From contig NZ_BBXA01000029.1 of NCBI RefSeq assembly GCF_001014975.1, forward strand, positions 248,001 through 312,000: a stretch of 64,000 nucleotides of DNA. The letters are read 5' to 3'. A program made the position numbers and the translations under genes. The DNA is from Novosphingobium sp. MD-1. GTDB lineage: Bacteria; Pseudomonadota; Alphaproteobacteria; Sphingomonadales; Sphingomonadaceae. The notes beneath the pieces are model-generated. The model made no database searches, had not been told where the DNA came from, and saw nothing but the letters and a program-made list of their open reading frames with translations. Shown piece after piece: positions 26,220 through 36,402 of the stretch. How positions within the stretch are numbered: position 1 is the stretch's first letter; each line of letters starts with the position of its first letter.

Positions 26220-26275
26220 TCGCGTCTTTAGAACCGGCGGTTTCCGGTCTGGATGTCACCAGAAGTATCTGGGCG

Positions 26276-27349
26276 TTACCAGAAGAAATCGTAGATCACG
26301 TCTACGACCTCGCCGGAATAGACATCTACCAGCAGGACGTCGTTGTAGTAGCGAACCCAGCGATAGGGGCCGTACACGTCCGGCAGACGATAGGACCACG
26401 GATCGTTGATCCAGTACTGGTTGCCGAAGAACACGCTATCCAGGAAGAAGCCTACCCTGAGGCGGCTGTACGAATACCCGCGATAGGGCGCATAGTAGGG
26501 CCGGGACCGGAAAATGCTGCGGTTTTCGGCACGATAGCCGCGCCAATCGTAGCGCCGGTCACGCCGCCAGTCGCTGTTCCAGCCACCGCCATTGTTCCAG
26601 CGTCCGCGGTCCCCCCGCCAGCTTTCACCCGAGCGCCAGCCGTCGTTGCCGCGCCAACCATCGTTGCCACGCCAGCGATTGTCCCGCCCGCGATCGTATC
26701 CGCGATTGTCGTTCCGCCACTGGCCGTTGCCATAATGGACGCCCACGCCATCGCGATAGGTCGGCCCGGGGCGGGTATTGTCGGGACGCGGGCCATCGGG
26801 CCGGCGACCGTCCGGGCGCGGGTTCGGATTGCCGCGCTGCCAGTCGCCATTGCGGCCTCCCTGCCAGCCACCCCCCTGCCAGCCACCCCCTTGCCAGCGA
26901 TCACCGCGGTCCTGCGGCGCCGGACGGACACCACCATCGCCGCCTCCCTGCCAGGAGCGGGGCGCGCGTGGCGCCTGCTGCTGGGGCATGGAGGGTTGCG
27001 ATTGAGGACGATTCTGGTTCCAGCCGCCCGGATTGCCGCCACCCCAGTTGCGTTGCGGCTGAGGTTGGGGCTGGGGCTGGGGCTGGGGCTGGGGCTGCGG
27101 TTGGGCCTGTTGCGGAGCGGGGCGATTCCAGCCGCCTCCACCGCCGCCGCCTCCACCATTGCTCCCTCCGTTCCAGCCGCCACCCCGGTTGCCACCACGG
27201 CCCGGACCGGGCTCAGTCCCGCGCGCCTCGCGCCCCGCGCCGCGCCAGTCGCCCTGCTGGGCGAAAGCGGCCGTGGGAAGCGCGGCCACCGTCGAGGCGA
27301 GCGCGGCCGCCGCCAGCAGGCTGTTCCTGAAGAATGTGATCCCGGCCAT
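26276..27349 (-). CDS. RcnB-like periplasmic protein with long low-complexity region
   Basis: 357 residues. The ATG at 27349 is chosen because GGAGAG lies 6-11 nt upstream and the signal peptide then starts correctly (FFRNSLLAAAALAS, cleavage after TAAFA). Residues about 30-250 are low complexity: Gly-rich, a QP dipeptide run, WQGGG repeats and WRGNDG repeats. The last 70 residues are the conserved RcnB domain (YSRLRVGFFLDSVFFGNQYW, YRLPDVYGPYRWVRYYND, VLLVDVYSGEVVDVIYDFFW). RcnB of E. coli affects nickel/cobalt efflux, but sphingomonad homologs are many and uncharacterised. The DNA has matching short tandem repeats (27066-27108), so length variation between strains is likely. Confidence 0.8.
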   Translation of the reverse strand: MAGITFFRNSLLAAAALASTVAALPTAAFAQQGDWRGAGREARGTEPGPGRGGNRGGGWNGGSNGGGGGGGGGWNRPAPQQAQPQPQPQPQPQPQPQPQRNWGGGNPGGWNQNRPQSQPSMPQQQAPRAPRSWQGGGDGGVRPAPQDRGDRWQGGGWQGGGWQGGRNGDWQRGNPNPRPDGRRPDGPRPDNTRPGPTYRDGVGVHYGNGQWRNDNRGYDRGRDNRWRGNDGWRGNDGWRSGESWRGDRGRWNNGGGWNSDWRRDRRYDWRGYRAENRSIFRSRPYYAPYRGYSYSRLRVGFFLDSVFFGNQYWINDPWSYRLPDVYGPYRWVRYYNDVLLVDVYSGEVVDVIYDFFW

Positions 27350-27487
27350 GGCCGCTCTCCGATGCACCTGTGGTCACGGCCCATCCCGTGACGTCATGTG
27401 ACACAGTGTTACCGGAGTCGCGCTGTCGCGCCGCTGAACCGCTTGCAAGGGCATTCGTTCAGCTTTCCCGAAACGGCACAGCGAAAC

Positions 27488-27512
27488 GGGGCGGGAACCG
27501 TGCTCCCGCCCC
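27488..27512 (-). terminator. probable terminator of ettA
   Basis: On the minus strand GGGGCGGGA (27512-27504) pairs with TCCCGCCCC (27496-27488), loop of 7 nt, followed by GTTTCGC. It lies 31 nt after the ettA stop. The T-run is short. Confidence 0.6.
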
Positions 27513-27542
27513 GCACCGTGTTTCAGGCTCCGCCGATGGAAA

Positions 27543-29216
<1,674 letters not shown>

Positions 29217-29351
29217 GATCGTTCCTTGGTGGAATGGCGTGCGAACTCGGCACTTGATGCGGCCTCTAGCCAAGCGGGAAGGGCCGGGCAAGCGGGCGTT
29301 TTGGCGGATAGGGTGTTGGCAGGAGAGCACCCCAAAGATAGGAGAGGTTTC

Positions 29352-30689
29352 ATGCGAAACAAGCTCCGCGCGCTCGCGCTCTCCGCCGCCTTCGTTCCCC
29401 TCGTTGCCGCGCAGGCGGAACCGCCGAAGGACGATGTCGCGTGGAACATCGTGGCGGGGCTGACCACCGATGTCGGCCCGCGCCTTGCTGGCAGCGAGGC
29501 AGAGGCCCGGGCACGGGTATGGGCGTCGGAAAAGCTGAAGGCGCTGGGCTTCCGCAATGTCGCGGTCGAGCCGTTTCCCATCCGCGGCTATGTGCGCGGC
29601 GTGGATCGCGCGCGGCTGGTCGCGCCGGTGCCGCAAAATCTGGCCGTGACCGCGCTGGGCTATAGCGGCACCACCCCGGATGCTGGGATCGAGGGCGAAC
29701 TCGTCTATTTCCCCACACTCGACGCGCTGAAGGCCGCGCCGGACGGTTCGCTGGCCGGCAAGATCGCCTACATCGACCACGCCATGCGCGCGGCGCAGGA
29801 TGGCAGCGGCTACGGCCCCTATGGCAATGCCCGGCGGCAGGGTCCGGCCATCGCCGCGCGCAAGGGCGCGATCGGCGTGGTGATCCGCTCGATCGGCACC
29901 GACAGCCACCGCAACCCGCATACCGGCGCCACCAACTGGCCCGATGGCGTGAAGCCGATCCCGGCCGGGGCGGTTTCGAATCCCGATGCTGATCTGATCG
30001 CGCGCACGGTGGCCGGCGGCAAGCCGGTGCGCATCGCGCTCACGCTAACCGGCAAGACGGCAGACAACCTGCCGTCCGGCAACGTGATCGGCGAACTGCC
30101 GGGCAGCGATCCATCGCTGCCGCCGATCCTGGTGGGCTGCCATCTCGATAGCTGGGATCTCGGCACCGGGGCCATCGACGATGCCGCCGGCTGCGCGATC
30201 GTGACGGCCGCCGCGCTGAAGGCGCAGGAAGGGGGCAAGCCCTTGCGCACGATCCGCGTGCTGTGGGCGGGGAGCGAGGAACTGGGCGGCTTCGGCGGCA
30301 AGGCCTATGCGGACAAGCATGGGGAACCGCACGCGCTGGCGATGGAAAGCGATTTTGGCGCGGATCGGGTGTGGCGCGTGATCACGAAGTTCGCCGCGGG
30401 CAACAAGGCGCTGGGCGATCGCATCGCCGTCGCACTTGCGCCGATGGGCATCGTCGCCGGCCATGGCGAGGTGGAGGGCGGAACCGACGTGGGCTTCGTG
30501 ATCGCCAGGCAGAAGCTGGCCGTGGTCGATCTCAACCAGGACGGCACGCACTATTTCGACCTGCACCACACGCCCGACGATACGCTCGACAAGGTCGATC
30601 CGCAGGCGCTGGCGCAGAACGTCGCGGCGTGGACGGCGGTGCTCAAGGTCGTGGCCAACGCGGCGGAGCCGATCCAGCCGGTCGAATGA
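29352..30689 (+). CDS. secreted M28 family metallopeptidase
   Basis: 445 residues with AGGAGAGG just before the ATG and a short signal peptide (MRNKLRALALSAAFVPLVAAQA). A PA-like insert (residues 100-220) precedes the M28 catalytic region. Zinc ligands and catalytic residues are visible in GCHLDSWDLGTGAIDDAAGC, in the SEELGG glutamate pair, in ESDFG and in the C-terminal HTPDDTLDKVD. Family members are aminopeptidases or carboxypeptidases of the Q type acting in the periplasm. It is divergent from ettA and followed by REP-like elements. Confidence 0.92.
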   Translation: MRNKLRALALSAAFVPLVAAQAEPPKDDVAWNIVAGLTTDVGPRLAGSEAEARARVWASEKLKALGFRNVAVEPFPIRGYVRGVDRARLVAPVPQNLAVTALGYSGTTPDAGIEGELVYFPTLDALKAAPDGSLAGKIAYIDHAMRAAQDGSGYGPYGNARRQGPAIAARKGAIGVVIRSIGTDSHRNPHTGATNWPDGVKPIPAGAVSNPDADLIARTVAGGKPVRIALTLTGKTADNLPSGNVIGELPGSDPSLPPILVGCHLDSWDLGTGAIDDAAGCAIVTAAALKAQEGGKPLRTIRVLWAGSEELGGFGGKAYADKHGEPHALAMESDFGADRVWRVITKFAAGNKALGDRIAVALAPMGIVAGHGEVEGGTDVGFVIARQKLAVVDLNQDGTHYFDLHHTPDDTLDKVDPQALAQNVAAWTAVLKVVANAAEPIQPVE

Positions 30690-30711
30690 CGCGCGGCATG
30701 TAAAGCGCGTC

Positions 30712-30794
30712 ATCCCCGCGAAAGCGGGGATCTCGTGAGGTCGGGCGGTGCCTTGTTCCCCTGTAAAGGCCTGAGGCCCCCGCTTTCGCGGGGG
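30712..30794. repeat. pair of inverted REP-like palindromes
   Basis: First unit ATCCCCGC-GAAA-GCGGGGAT (30712-30731); second unit CCCCCGC-TTTC-GCGGGGG (30777-30794), in opposite orientation, 45 nt apart. Such CCCGCGAAAGCGGG repeats are common dispersed elements of alphaproteobacterial chromosomes and typically lie after convergent genes, as here between the M28 peptidase and the thiolase. Confidence 0.75.
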
Positions 30795-30809
30795 CGACGG
30801 TGTACTGTA

Positions 30810-32057
30810 TCAGATCCGTTCGATGATGATCGCGGGCGCCATGCCGCCGGCGGCGCACATGGTGACGAGACCATAGCGGCCGCCGGTGCGCTCCAGTTCG
30901 TCGAGCGCGGTGCCGATCAGGATCGAGCCCGTGGCGCCGATCGGGTGGCCCAGCGCCATCGCGCCGCCGTTGGGGTTCACCTTCGACCGGTCGAGGTCGA
31001 GATCGCGGATGAACTTTTCGGCGACCACCGCGAAGGCTTCGTTGATTTCCCAGACGTCGATGTCGTCCTTGGTCAGCCCGGCCTTGGCGAGCACCTTCTT
31101 CGCCGCCGGAACCGGGGCGTTGAGCATGAGCGTGGGATCGTCACCCTGGTTGGCGTAAGCAACGATGCGGGCGCGGGGCTTCAGCCCGTGCTTGTCGGCA
31201 TAGTCCTTCGAGGTGACGAGGATGGCGGCGGCGCCATCCACCACGCCCGAGGAGTTGCCCGCGTGGTGGAAATGCTGGATTTCCACGTCGGGATAGCGGC
31301 GGTTGATCTGCTTGCGGAAGGTGGTTCCGCCAAGGTCGAAATCGGCCAGCCCGGCGAAGCTGGGCTTGAGCGCGGCGAGGCCCTCGGCGGTGGTTTCGGG
31401 GCGGGGGAACTCCTCGCGATCGAGCGCGACCGAGCCGTCCTCGTTATAGACCGGCACGACCGATTTGGCGAAGCGGCCTTCCTTGATCGCCACGTCGGCG
31501 CGCTGCTGGCTGACGAGCGCGAGAGCATCGAGCGCTTCGCGGCTGATGCCCTCGATCGAGGCGATCGCATCGCCGCAAACGCCCTGGTGCGATTGCGGGT
31601 GAATGGCGTCGAGCGCCGCGTTGCCCGAACCCATGCCCAGCGGCTTGATGCCGGCATTGGCCTGTTGCGCGCCGTGGGCGGCGGTGAAGCTCATCATTTC
31701 GGTGCCGCCGGCGATCACGCAGTCTTCCATGCCCGACATGACCGAGGCGCAGGCGAGGTTCACCGAGGTAATGCCACCGCCGCAGAACCGGTCGAGCGTG
31801 GTGCCGCTGGCGGTGATGTCATAGCCGGCGGCCAGCGCCGACATGCGGCCAAGGTCGCCACCCTGCTTGCCGACCTGCGACGAGGTGGACCAGATGATGT
31901 CGTCCACGGTGGACGTGTCGAGGTGGTTGCGGTCCTTGATCGCCTTGAGCACGGTGGCGGCAAGGTGCTGCGGATGCAGGTGCGAAAGCGCGCCCTTGCC
32001 GGGCTTGCCCACGCCGCGCGGCGTGCGGACGGCGTCGATGATATAGGCTTCGGCCAT
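30810..32057 (-). CDS. acetyl-CoA C-acyltransferase (thiolase)
   Basis: 415 residues; start [20 protein letters not shown] with AGGGAGAG upstream. The catalytic set is complete: nucleophilic Cys in [11 protein letters not shown] (near residue 92), His in [14 protein letters not shown] and the proton-relay Cys in [11 protein letters not shown]. Thiolases cleave 3-ketoacyl-CoA to acetyl-CoA in beta-oxidation or condense acetyl-CoA; the NEAFA motif is present. Its promoter region contains a 16-bp palindrome (32120-32135), and it is divergent from the M20 hydrolase, so control by a TetR-type fatty-acid regulator is plausible. Confidence 0.95.
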   Translation of the reverse strand: MAEAYIIDAVRTPRGVGKPGKGALSHLHPQHLAATVLKAIKDRNHLDTSTVDDIIWSTSSQVGKQGGDLGRMSALAAGYDITASGTTLDRFCGGGITSVNLACASVMSGMEDCVIAGGTEMMSFTAAHGAQQANAGIKPLGMGSGNAALDAIHPQSHQGVCGDAIASIEGISREALDALALVSQQRADVAIKEGRFAKSVVPVYNEDGSVALDREEFPRPETTAEGLAALKPSFAGLADFDLGGTTFRKQINRRYPDVEIQHFHHAGNSSGVVDGAAAILVTSKDYADKHGLKPRARIVAYANQGDDPTLMLNAPVPAAKKVLAKAGLTKDDIDVWEINEAFAVVAEKFIRDLDLDRSKVNPNGGAMALGHPIGATGSILIGTALDELERTGGRYGLVTMCAAGGMAPAIIIERI

Positions 32058-32119
32058 GGTCAGTCTCTCCCTGTGGCGGTGCCGGGCAACGGTGTCCGGC
32101 GGCTCGCTGGATGAAGTAT

Positions 32120-32135
32120 TTAATCGATCGATTAA
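32120..32135. promoter_or_regulatory. perfect palindrome TTAATCGATCGATTAA, candidate TetR-family operator
   Basis: A 16-bp perfect palindrome in an otherwise GC-rich region, flanked by GTAT and TAC, 63-78 nt before the thiolase start and about 94 nt before the M20 hydrolase start. Palindromes of this size and AATCG core are typical of TetR-type repressors of acyl-CoA genes; no tetR gene is in the window. Confidence 0.55.
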
Positions 32136-32228
32136 TACGCGTGAGCGGTCTCTGCAAGTCCAATTCGCCGGGCGCAACCATGCGGCATCCGCATCCGCCC
32201 CTCTCGACACCGTTTCGGCGGCGTGCCT

Positions 32229-33452
32229 ATGATGTCCGTCATGCTCACCGACCAACTGCTCGATCAGGCGCGTGGACTGTCCGAACGGATCGTCTCCTTG
32301 CGCCGCGCGATTCACGCCGAACCGGAACTGGGCCTGCAGACGCCGAAGACGCGCGACAAGGTGCGCGCCGCGCTGGCCCATCTGCCGCTCGAATGGCGGG
32401 AAGGGCCGTCCACCACCGGTCTTGTCGCCACGTTGAAGGGCGGCGCGGGGGAAGGGCGCACCGTGCTGCTGCGGGGCGACATGGATGCCCTGCCGATGCC
32501 CGAGGAAACCGGGCTGCCCTATGCCTCGACCATTCCCGGCGCGATGCACGCCTGCGGGCATGACACGCATACCGCGATGCTGGCCGGCGCCGTCGAGCTT
32601 TTGGCGGCCCGCCGGGAAAGCTGGGCGGGCGAGGTCCGCTTCATGTTCCAGCCGGGCGAGGAAGGCTGGCACGGCGCGCGCTTCATGCTCGAAGACGGTC
32701 TGCTGGGCGGCGATGATCGCCCGCTGCCCGAGGCGGCGTTCGCGCTGCATATCATGCCCAACAGCCCGCATGGCCTTGTTGCCGGGCGTGCCGGCCCGCT
32801 GATGGCCTCGGCCGACCAGTTCGAGATCGTGGTTCGGGGCAGCGGCGGCCACGCCTCCATGCCCCATTACACACTCGATCCCGTGCCGGTGGCCTGCGAG
32901 ATCGTGACCGCGCTGCAGGCCATGGTCACGCGCAAATTCCCGGTCGCCGATCCCGTCGTCGCCACCGTGGCCAAAGTGGAAGCGGGCACGGCGCACAACG
33001 TGATTGCCGATACCGCGACGCTGGGGGGCACGCTGCGCACGCTCTCGCCCACCAACCGCGAGGCTCTGCGCGAGGGATTGCGCACGCTGGCAACGCATAT
33101 CGCCGCGGCGCACGGTATGACGGCAGACGTGACGCTCACGCCCGGTTTCCCGGTTACGGTCTGCGATGCTCGCGCGGTCGATCTTGGCGAAAAGGTGGCG
33201 CGGCAATTGCGCGGGCCGGATGCGTTTCACCGCCTGACCGACCCGATCATGGGGGCGGAGGATTTCTCCTACGTGCTGGAAAAGGTGCCGGGCGCGATGT
33301 TCTTCCTGGGCGTTGCGCACGAGGGGACCGACTGGCGGCACGCCTGCGGCATCCATTCGACGCGGATGGTTGTGGATGAGGCTGTTCTTCCATTGGGAAC
33401 GGCATTGCTGGCGGGATGTGCCGAGGCGTTTCTGGCGGAAGGTTTCGCATGA
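32229..33452 (+). CDS. M20 family amidohydrolase
   Basis: 407 residues from the first of two adjacent ATGs (others at 32232 and 32241 are possible). Metal-binding motifs of the M20D group are present: LRGDMDALPM, HACGHDTHTAML, FMFQPGEEGWHGA, and the C-terminal GAEDFSYVLE. A bacterial exopeptidase dimerisation domain lies between (VRGSGGHASMP). Such enzymes hydrolyse N-acyl amino acids or hippurate-like amides in the cytoplasm; the substrate is not deducible. It is translationally coupled to the thioesterase gene downstream (ATGA). Confidence 0.93.
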   Translation: MMSVMLTDQLLDQARGLSERIVSLRRAIHAEPELGLQTPKTRDKVRAALAHLPLEWREGPSTTGLVATLKGGAGEGRTVLLRGDMDALPMPEETGLPYASTIPGAMHACGHDTHTAMLAGAVELLAARRESWAGEVRFMFQPGEEGWHGARFMLEDGLLGGDDRPLPEAAFALHIMPNSPHGLVAGRAGPLMASADQFEIVVRGSGGHASMPHYTLDPVPVACEIVTALQAMVTRKFPVADPVVATVAKVEAGTAHNVIADTATLGGTLRTLSPTNREALREGLRTLATHIAAAHGMTADVTLTPGFPVTVCDARAVDLGEKVARQLRGPDAFHRLTDPIMGAEDFSYVLEKVPGAMFFLGVAHEGTDWRHACGIHSTRMVVDEAVLPLGTALLAGCAEAFLAEGFA

Positions 33453-33883
33453 TCTGGTGGAATGGGGCGATGCCCTCGCTCGAGCGGCTGACGCGCATGG
33501 GCACGAAGGCCATGCCCGCGCTGCTGGGTATCGAGTTCGACGATTGCGGGCCGGACTGGATCCGGGCGCGAATGCCGGTGGACGAACGCACGCACCAGCC
33601 GTTCGGGCGGCTGCATGGCGGCGCTTCGGTGGCACTGGCGGAAACAGTCGGCTCGATGGCGGCGGCGATGACCGTCGATCCGGACAAGTTTGTCGGGGTC
33701 GGGATGGAGATCAACGCCAACCACGTTCGTCCCGTCCGCGATGGATGGGTCTATGCGACAGCCCGGCCGGAGGCGCTGGGCAGAACCACGCACGTCTGGT
33801 CGATTCGCATCGAGGACGGGGAAGGCCGGCTGGTGTGCGTTTCACGCCTGACCGTGGCGATCATTCCGCTCGACCGGAAGTAA
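33449..33883 (+). CDS. PaaI-like hotdog thioesterase
   Basis: 144 residues from the ATG at 33449 that overlaps the M20 hydrolase stop. The motif QPFGRLHGGASVALAETVGSMA (catalytic Gly-Gly helix start with an acidic residue on the helix) and the strand VGMEINANHVRPVRDGWVYATARP are characteristic of the hotdog PaaI/4HBT group. These hydrolyse acyl-CoA or aryl-CoA thioesters. With the amidohydrolase it may belong to aromatic or acyl degradation, but there is no further context. Confidence 0.9.
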   Translation: MIWWNGAMPSLERLTRMGTKAMPALLGIEFDDCGPDWIRARMPVDERTHQPFGRLHGGASVALAETVGSMAAAMTVDPDKFVGVGMEINANHVRPVRDGWVYATARPEALGRTTHVWSIRIEDGEGRLVCVSRLTVAIIPLDRK

Positions 33884-33982
33884 CGTGCCGCCAACTATCA
33901 ACACGGTCGCTGTCAAAATTTACCGTGTGCTGGAACCATCCGGCGGGAAAAGCATTGTCGGCGGTATAGAAGACCAGCGGCA

Positions 33983-34432
33983 ATGCGGCCGCGCCCGGGA
34001 CAAATCGGTTTGGTGACGCAGGACAACAGCTATTCGGGCATGACCGGTGCCGGTCACCATGAAAGTCCCAAGCGGATTCTGGTTCTGGACGACGAGCCGT
34101 TGATTCTGCTGGATCTGGAATGCGCCGTCGCTGATGCCGGGTGCGTGCCGCTGACCGCCCTTGAACCTGACGAAGCTCTTCAAATCCTTGATGTCGAGCC
34201 GGTCTGCGCGGCCATTCTCGATGTGTCGCTGGGGCAGGGCAAGACCTGCGAGCCGGTCGCGCGGGCGCTCGCCGCGCGCGGCGTGCCCTATGTGCTGCAT
34301 ACCGGGGACGTCGAGCGGCTGGACATGGCGGTGCGCGATCTTGGCGGGATTCTCGTGCCCAAACCGACGCCGGCCTCCGTCGTGGTGACGCGTGCCCTGC
34401 AATGCGCTTGCGGTGACGCCCGGCAGATATGA
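33983..34432 (+). CDS. single-domain response regulator (CheY-like receiver)
   Basis: 149 residues from the ATG at 33983 (GTG at 34013 and ATG at 34040 also in frame). Receiver motifs are visible: acidic pair DDEP after ILVLDDEP, phospho-acceptor Asp in CAAILDVSLG, Thr in VLHTGD and Lys in LVPKPT. There is no output domain. Similar single-domain receivers act in sphingomonad stress or signalling relays. No kinase is adjacent. Upstream (33901-33928) ACACGGT and ACCGTGT form an inverted repeat with a 14-nt spacer. Confidence 0.85.
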   Translation: MRPRPGQIGLVTQDNSYSGMTGAGHHESPKRILVLDDEPLILLDLECAVADAGCVPLTALEPDEALQILDVEPVCAAILDVSLGQGKTCEPVARALAARGVPYVLHTGDVERLDMAVRDLGGILVPKPTPASVVVTRALQCACGDARQI

Positions 34433-34512
34433 ACCACCCGCGTTAACCGTCACTGTCTTGCAATCGGCCTGCCGCAGGGCAACAAGGCATCCCGAACGAG
34501 GAGCCTGACTAG

Positions 34513-35304
34513 ATGATCGATGCGGACACCCGCGTCCTGCCCATGCAGGGTATTCACAACTTTCGGGACTACGGCGGGTATCGCGCGCGCGGCGGTGCCA
34601 TCCGCCAGGGCGTGCTGTGGCGATCGGGCCAGCATGGCGATGCCACGGCGGACGATCTCGATGCGGTGCATCGGCTGGGCATCGCCACCGTGATCGACTT
34701 GCGCGGCGATAGCGAGCGCGAAGCCTGTCCGTGCCTGCGCCATCCCGAATTCGAAGGGCATGTCCTGTTCCACCCGGGCGAGACGGCCAGCGCTCATGGC
34801 CGCGCGGCGCACGAGGAAGCGGCGGAGCAAGTCCGCACCGCCGCCGACGCGCACGCCGCGATGATCCGGCTCTACGAAACCCTGCCGTTCCGCCCCGTGC
34901 TGGTCGGCACCTATCGCCTCTATCTGCGCGCGCTGGTCGATCGGGACGGGGCAAGCCTGCTGCATTGCCTGGCCGGCAAGGACCGGACGGGCGTGGCCGC
35001 CGCGCTGGTGCATCACCTGCTGGGCGTCCATCCCGACGATATCGTGGAAGATTACCTGCTGACCAACACGGCGGGCAACGCCGAGGCGCGTATCGCGGCG
35101 GGCGCGCGCCACGTTCGCGCCGGGTTCGGCCGCCACATGGACGATGCGGCGGTGCGGGTGCTGATGTCGGTCCATGCCGATTACCTCGACACGAGCCTTA
35201 CCGCGATTCGCGAACAACATGGCTCGGTAGAGGCCTATGCCGATGCGGTGCTGGGCTTCGGCAAAGCCGATATCGCGGCGCTGGAGCGGCGCCTGATAGT
35301 CTGA
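34513..35304 (+). CDS. tyrosine-protein phosphatase (Y_phosphatase3 type)
   Basis: 263 residues. The signature loop HCLAGKDRTGVA (CX5R with AGKDRTG) near residue 155 and the N-terminal NFRDYGGY motif identify the dual-specificity/tyrosine phosphatase family with predicted phosphoinositide or protein substrates. AACGAGGAGCCTG precedes the ATG. It might counteract the BY-kinase of the XrtA locus 10 kb downstream, but that is only a guess from shared chemistry. It is a monocistronic-looking gene between the receiver and trxB. Confidence 0.9.
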   Translation: MIDADTRVLPMQGIHNFRDYGGYRARGGAIRQGVLWRSGQHGDATADDLDAVHRLGIATVIDLRGDSEREACPCLRHPEFEGHVLFHPGETASAHGRAAHEEAAEQVRTAADAHAAMIRLYETLPFRPVLVGTYRLYLRALVDRDGASLLHCLAGKDRTGVAAALVHHLLGVHPDDIVEDYLLTNTAGNAEARIAAGARHVRAGFGRHMDDAAVRVLMSVHADYLDTSLTAIREQHGSVEAYADAVLGFGKADIAALERRLIV

Positions 35305-35430
35305 CCTCGCCGATCACAAGGCGAATTTGCCGGATAACCGGACCGCGCGGACTCGCATTCCGCGCCCCGGTTTCCTATGTCGCGTGCCCAGTTTCGGCAT
35401 CCGTTGCCAAGGCCCCGACCGGAGTTCACC

Positions 35431-36402
35431 ATGGCCACCACGCACAAGACCCGCATGCTCATCATCGGTTCCGGCCCTGCCGGGCTCACCGCCGCGATCT
35501 ATGGCGCGCGAGCGGGTATGGAGCCGATCGTGGTGCAGGGGCTGCAGCCGGGCGGGCAGCTGACCATCACCACCGATGTCGAGAACTATCCCGGTTTCCG
35601 CGAAGCTGTGCAGGGGCCGTGGCTGGTGCAGGAAATGCAGGCCCAGGCCGAGCACGTCGGCACACGGATGCTGTGGGACACGATCACCGAGGTCAGCCTG
35701 GAAGGCCCGCCGTTCCGCGCGGTGGGCGATAGCGGCGACATCTACGAAGGCGATACGCTGGTGATCGCCACGGGCGCGCAGGCCAAGTGGCTGGGCGTGC
35801 CGGGCGAAGTCGAGTTCGGCGGCAAGGGCGTCTCCGCCTGCGCCACTTGCGACGGGTTCTTCTATCGCGGCAAGAAAGTCGTGGTCATCGGCGGCGGCAA
35901 CACCGCTGTCGAGGAAGCGCTCTACCTGACCAACCATTCGCAAGACGTGACGATCATCCACCGCCGCGATTCCTTCCGCGCCGAAAAGATCCTGCAGGAC
36001 CGCCTGTTCGCGCATCCCCATGTGAGGGTGCTGTGGAACAAGAAGGTCGACCGTTTCGTGGGCGAACCCGGCAAGGGCCTGACCGGCGTGGCGGTGATCG
36101 ATACCGAAACGGGCGAACAGTCGGTGGTGGAGACGGACGGCGCCTTCGTCGCGATCGGCCACGCCCCGGCCACCGAACTGTTCAAGGGCAAGCTGGAACT
36201 GGACGAAAGCGGCTATATCGTCGTTCAGCCCGGCACGCCCAAGACCGCGATCCCCGGCGTGTTCGCGGCCGGCGACGTGATGGACCACACCTATCGCCAG
36301 GCGGTGACGGCGGCCGGCACCGGTTGCATGGCGGCGCTGGATGCGGAACGGTTCGTGGCCGAACTCGATTTCGCGGCCAGCAAGGCCGAAGCGGTCGGCT
36401 AA
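35431..36402 (+). CDS. trxB: thioredoxin-disulfide reductase
   Basis: 323 residues; start MATTHKTRMLIIGSGPAGLT with GGAG 7-10 nt upstream. The FAD GSGPAGLTAAIYGARA motif, the redox-active CATC (SACATCDGFFY), the NADPH-binding VIGGGNTAVEEALYL, and the C-terminal GVFAAGDVMDHTYRQAVTAAGTGCMAA all match the TrxR flavoenzyme. It reduces thioredoxin with NADPH. The 3' end overlaps the convergent XrtA-associated hydrolase gene by 4 nt. Confidence 0.96.
   Translation: MATTHKTRMLIIGSGPAGLTAAIYGARAGMEPIVVQGLQPGGQLTITTDVENYPGFREAVQGPWLVQEMQAQAEHVGTRMLWDTITEVSLEGPPFRAVGDSGDIYEGDTLVIATGAQAKWLGVPGEVEFGGKGVSACATCDGFFYRGKKVVVIGGGNTAVEEALYLTNHSQDVTIIHRRDSFRAEKILQDRLFAHPHVRVLWNKKVDRFVGEPGKGLTGVAVIDTETGEQSVVETDGAFVAIGHAPATELFKGKLELDESGYIVVQPGTPKTAIPGVFAAGDVMDHTYRQAVTAAGTGCMAALDAERFVAELDFAASKAEAVG

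Noticed and set aside
33932-33956. GGAAC followed after 16 nt by CATT, resembling a general stress (EcfG) promoter
   Set aside because: The -10 should read CGTT; the match is partial and GGAAC alone is common.
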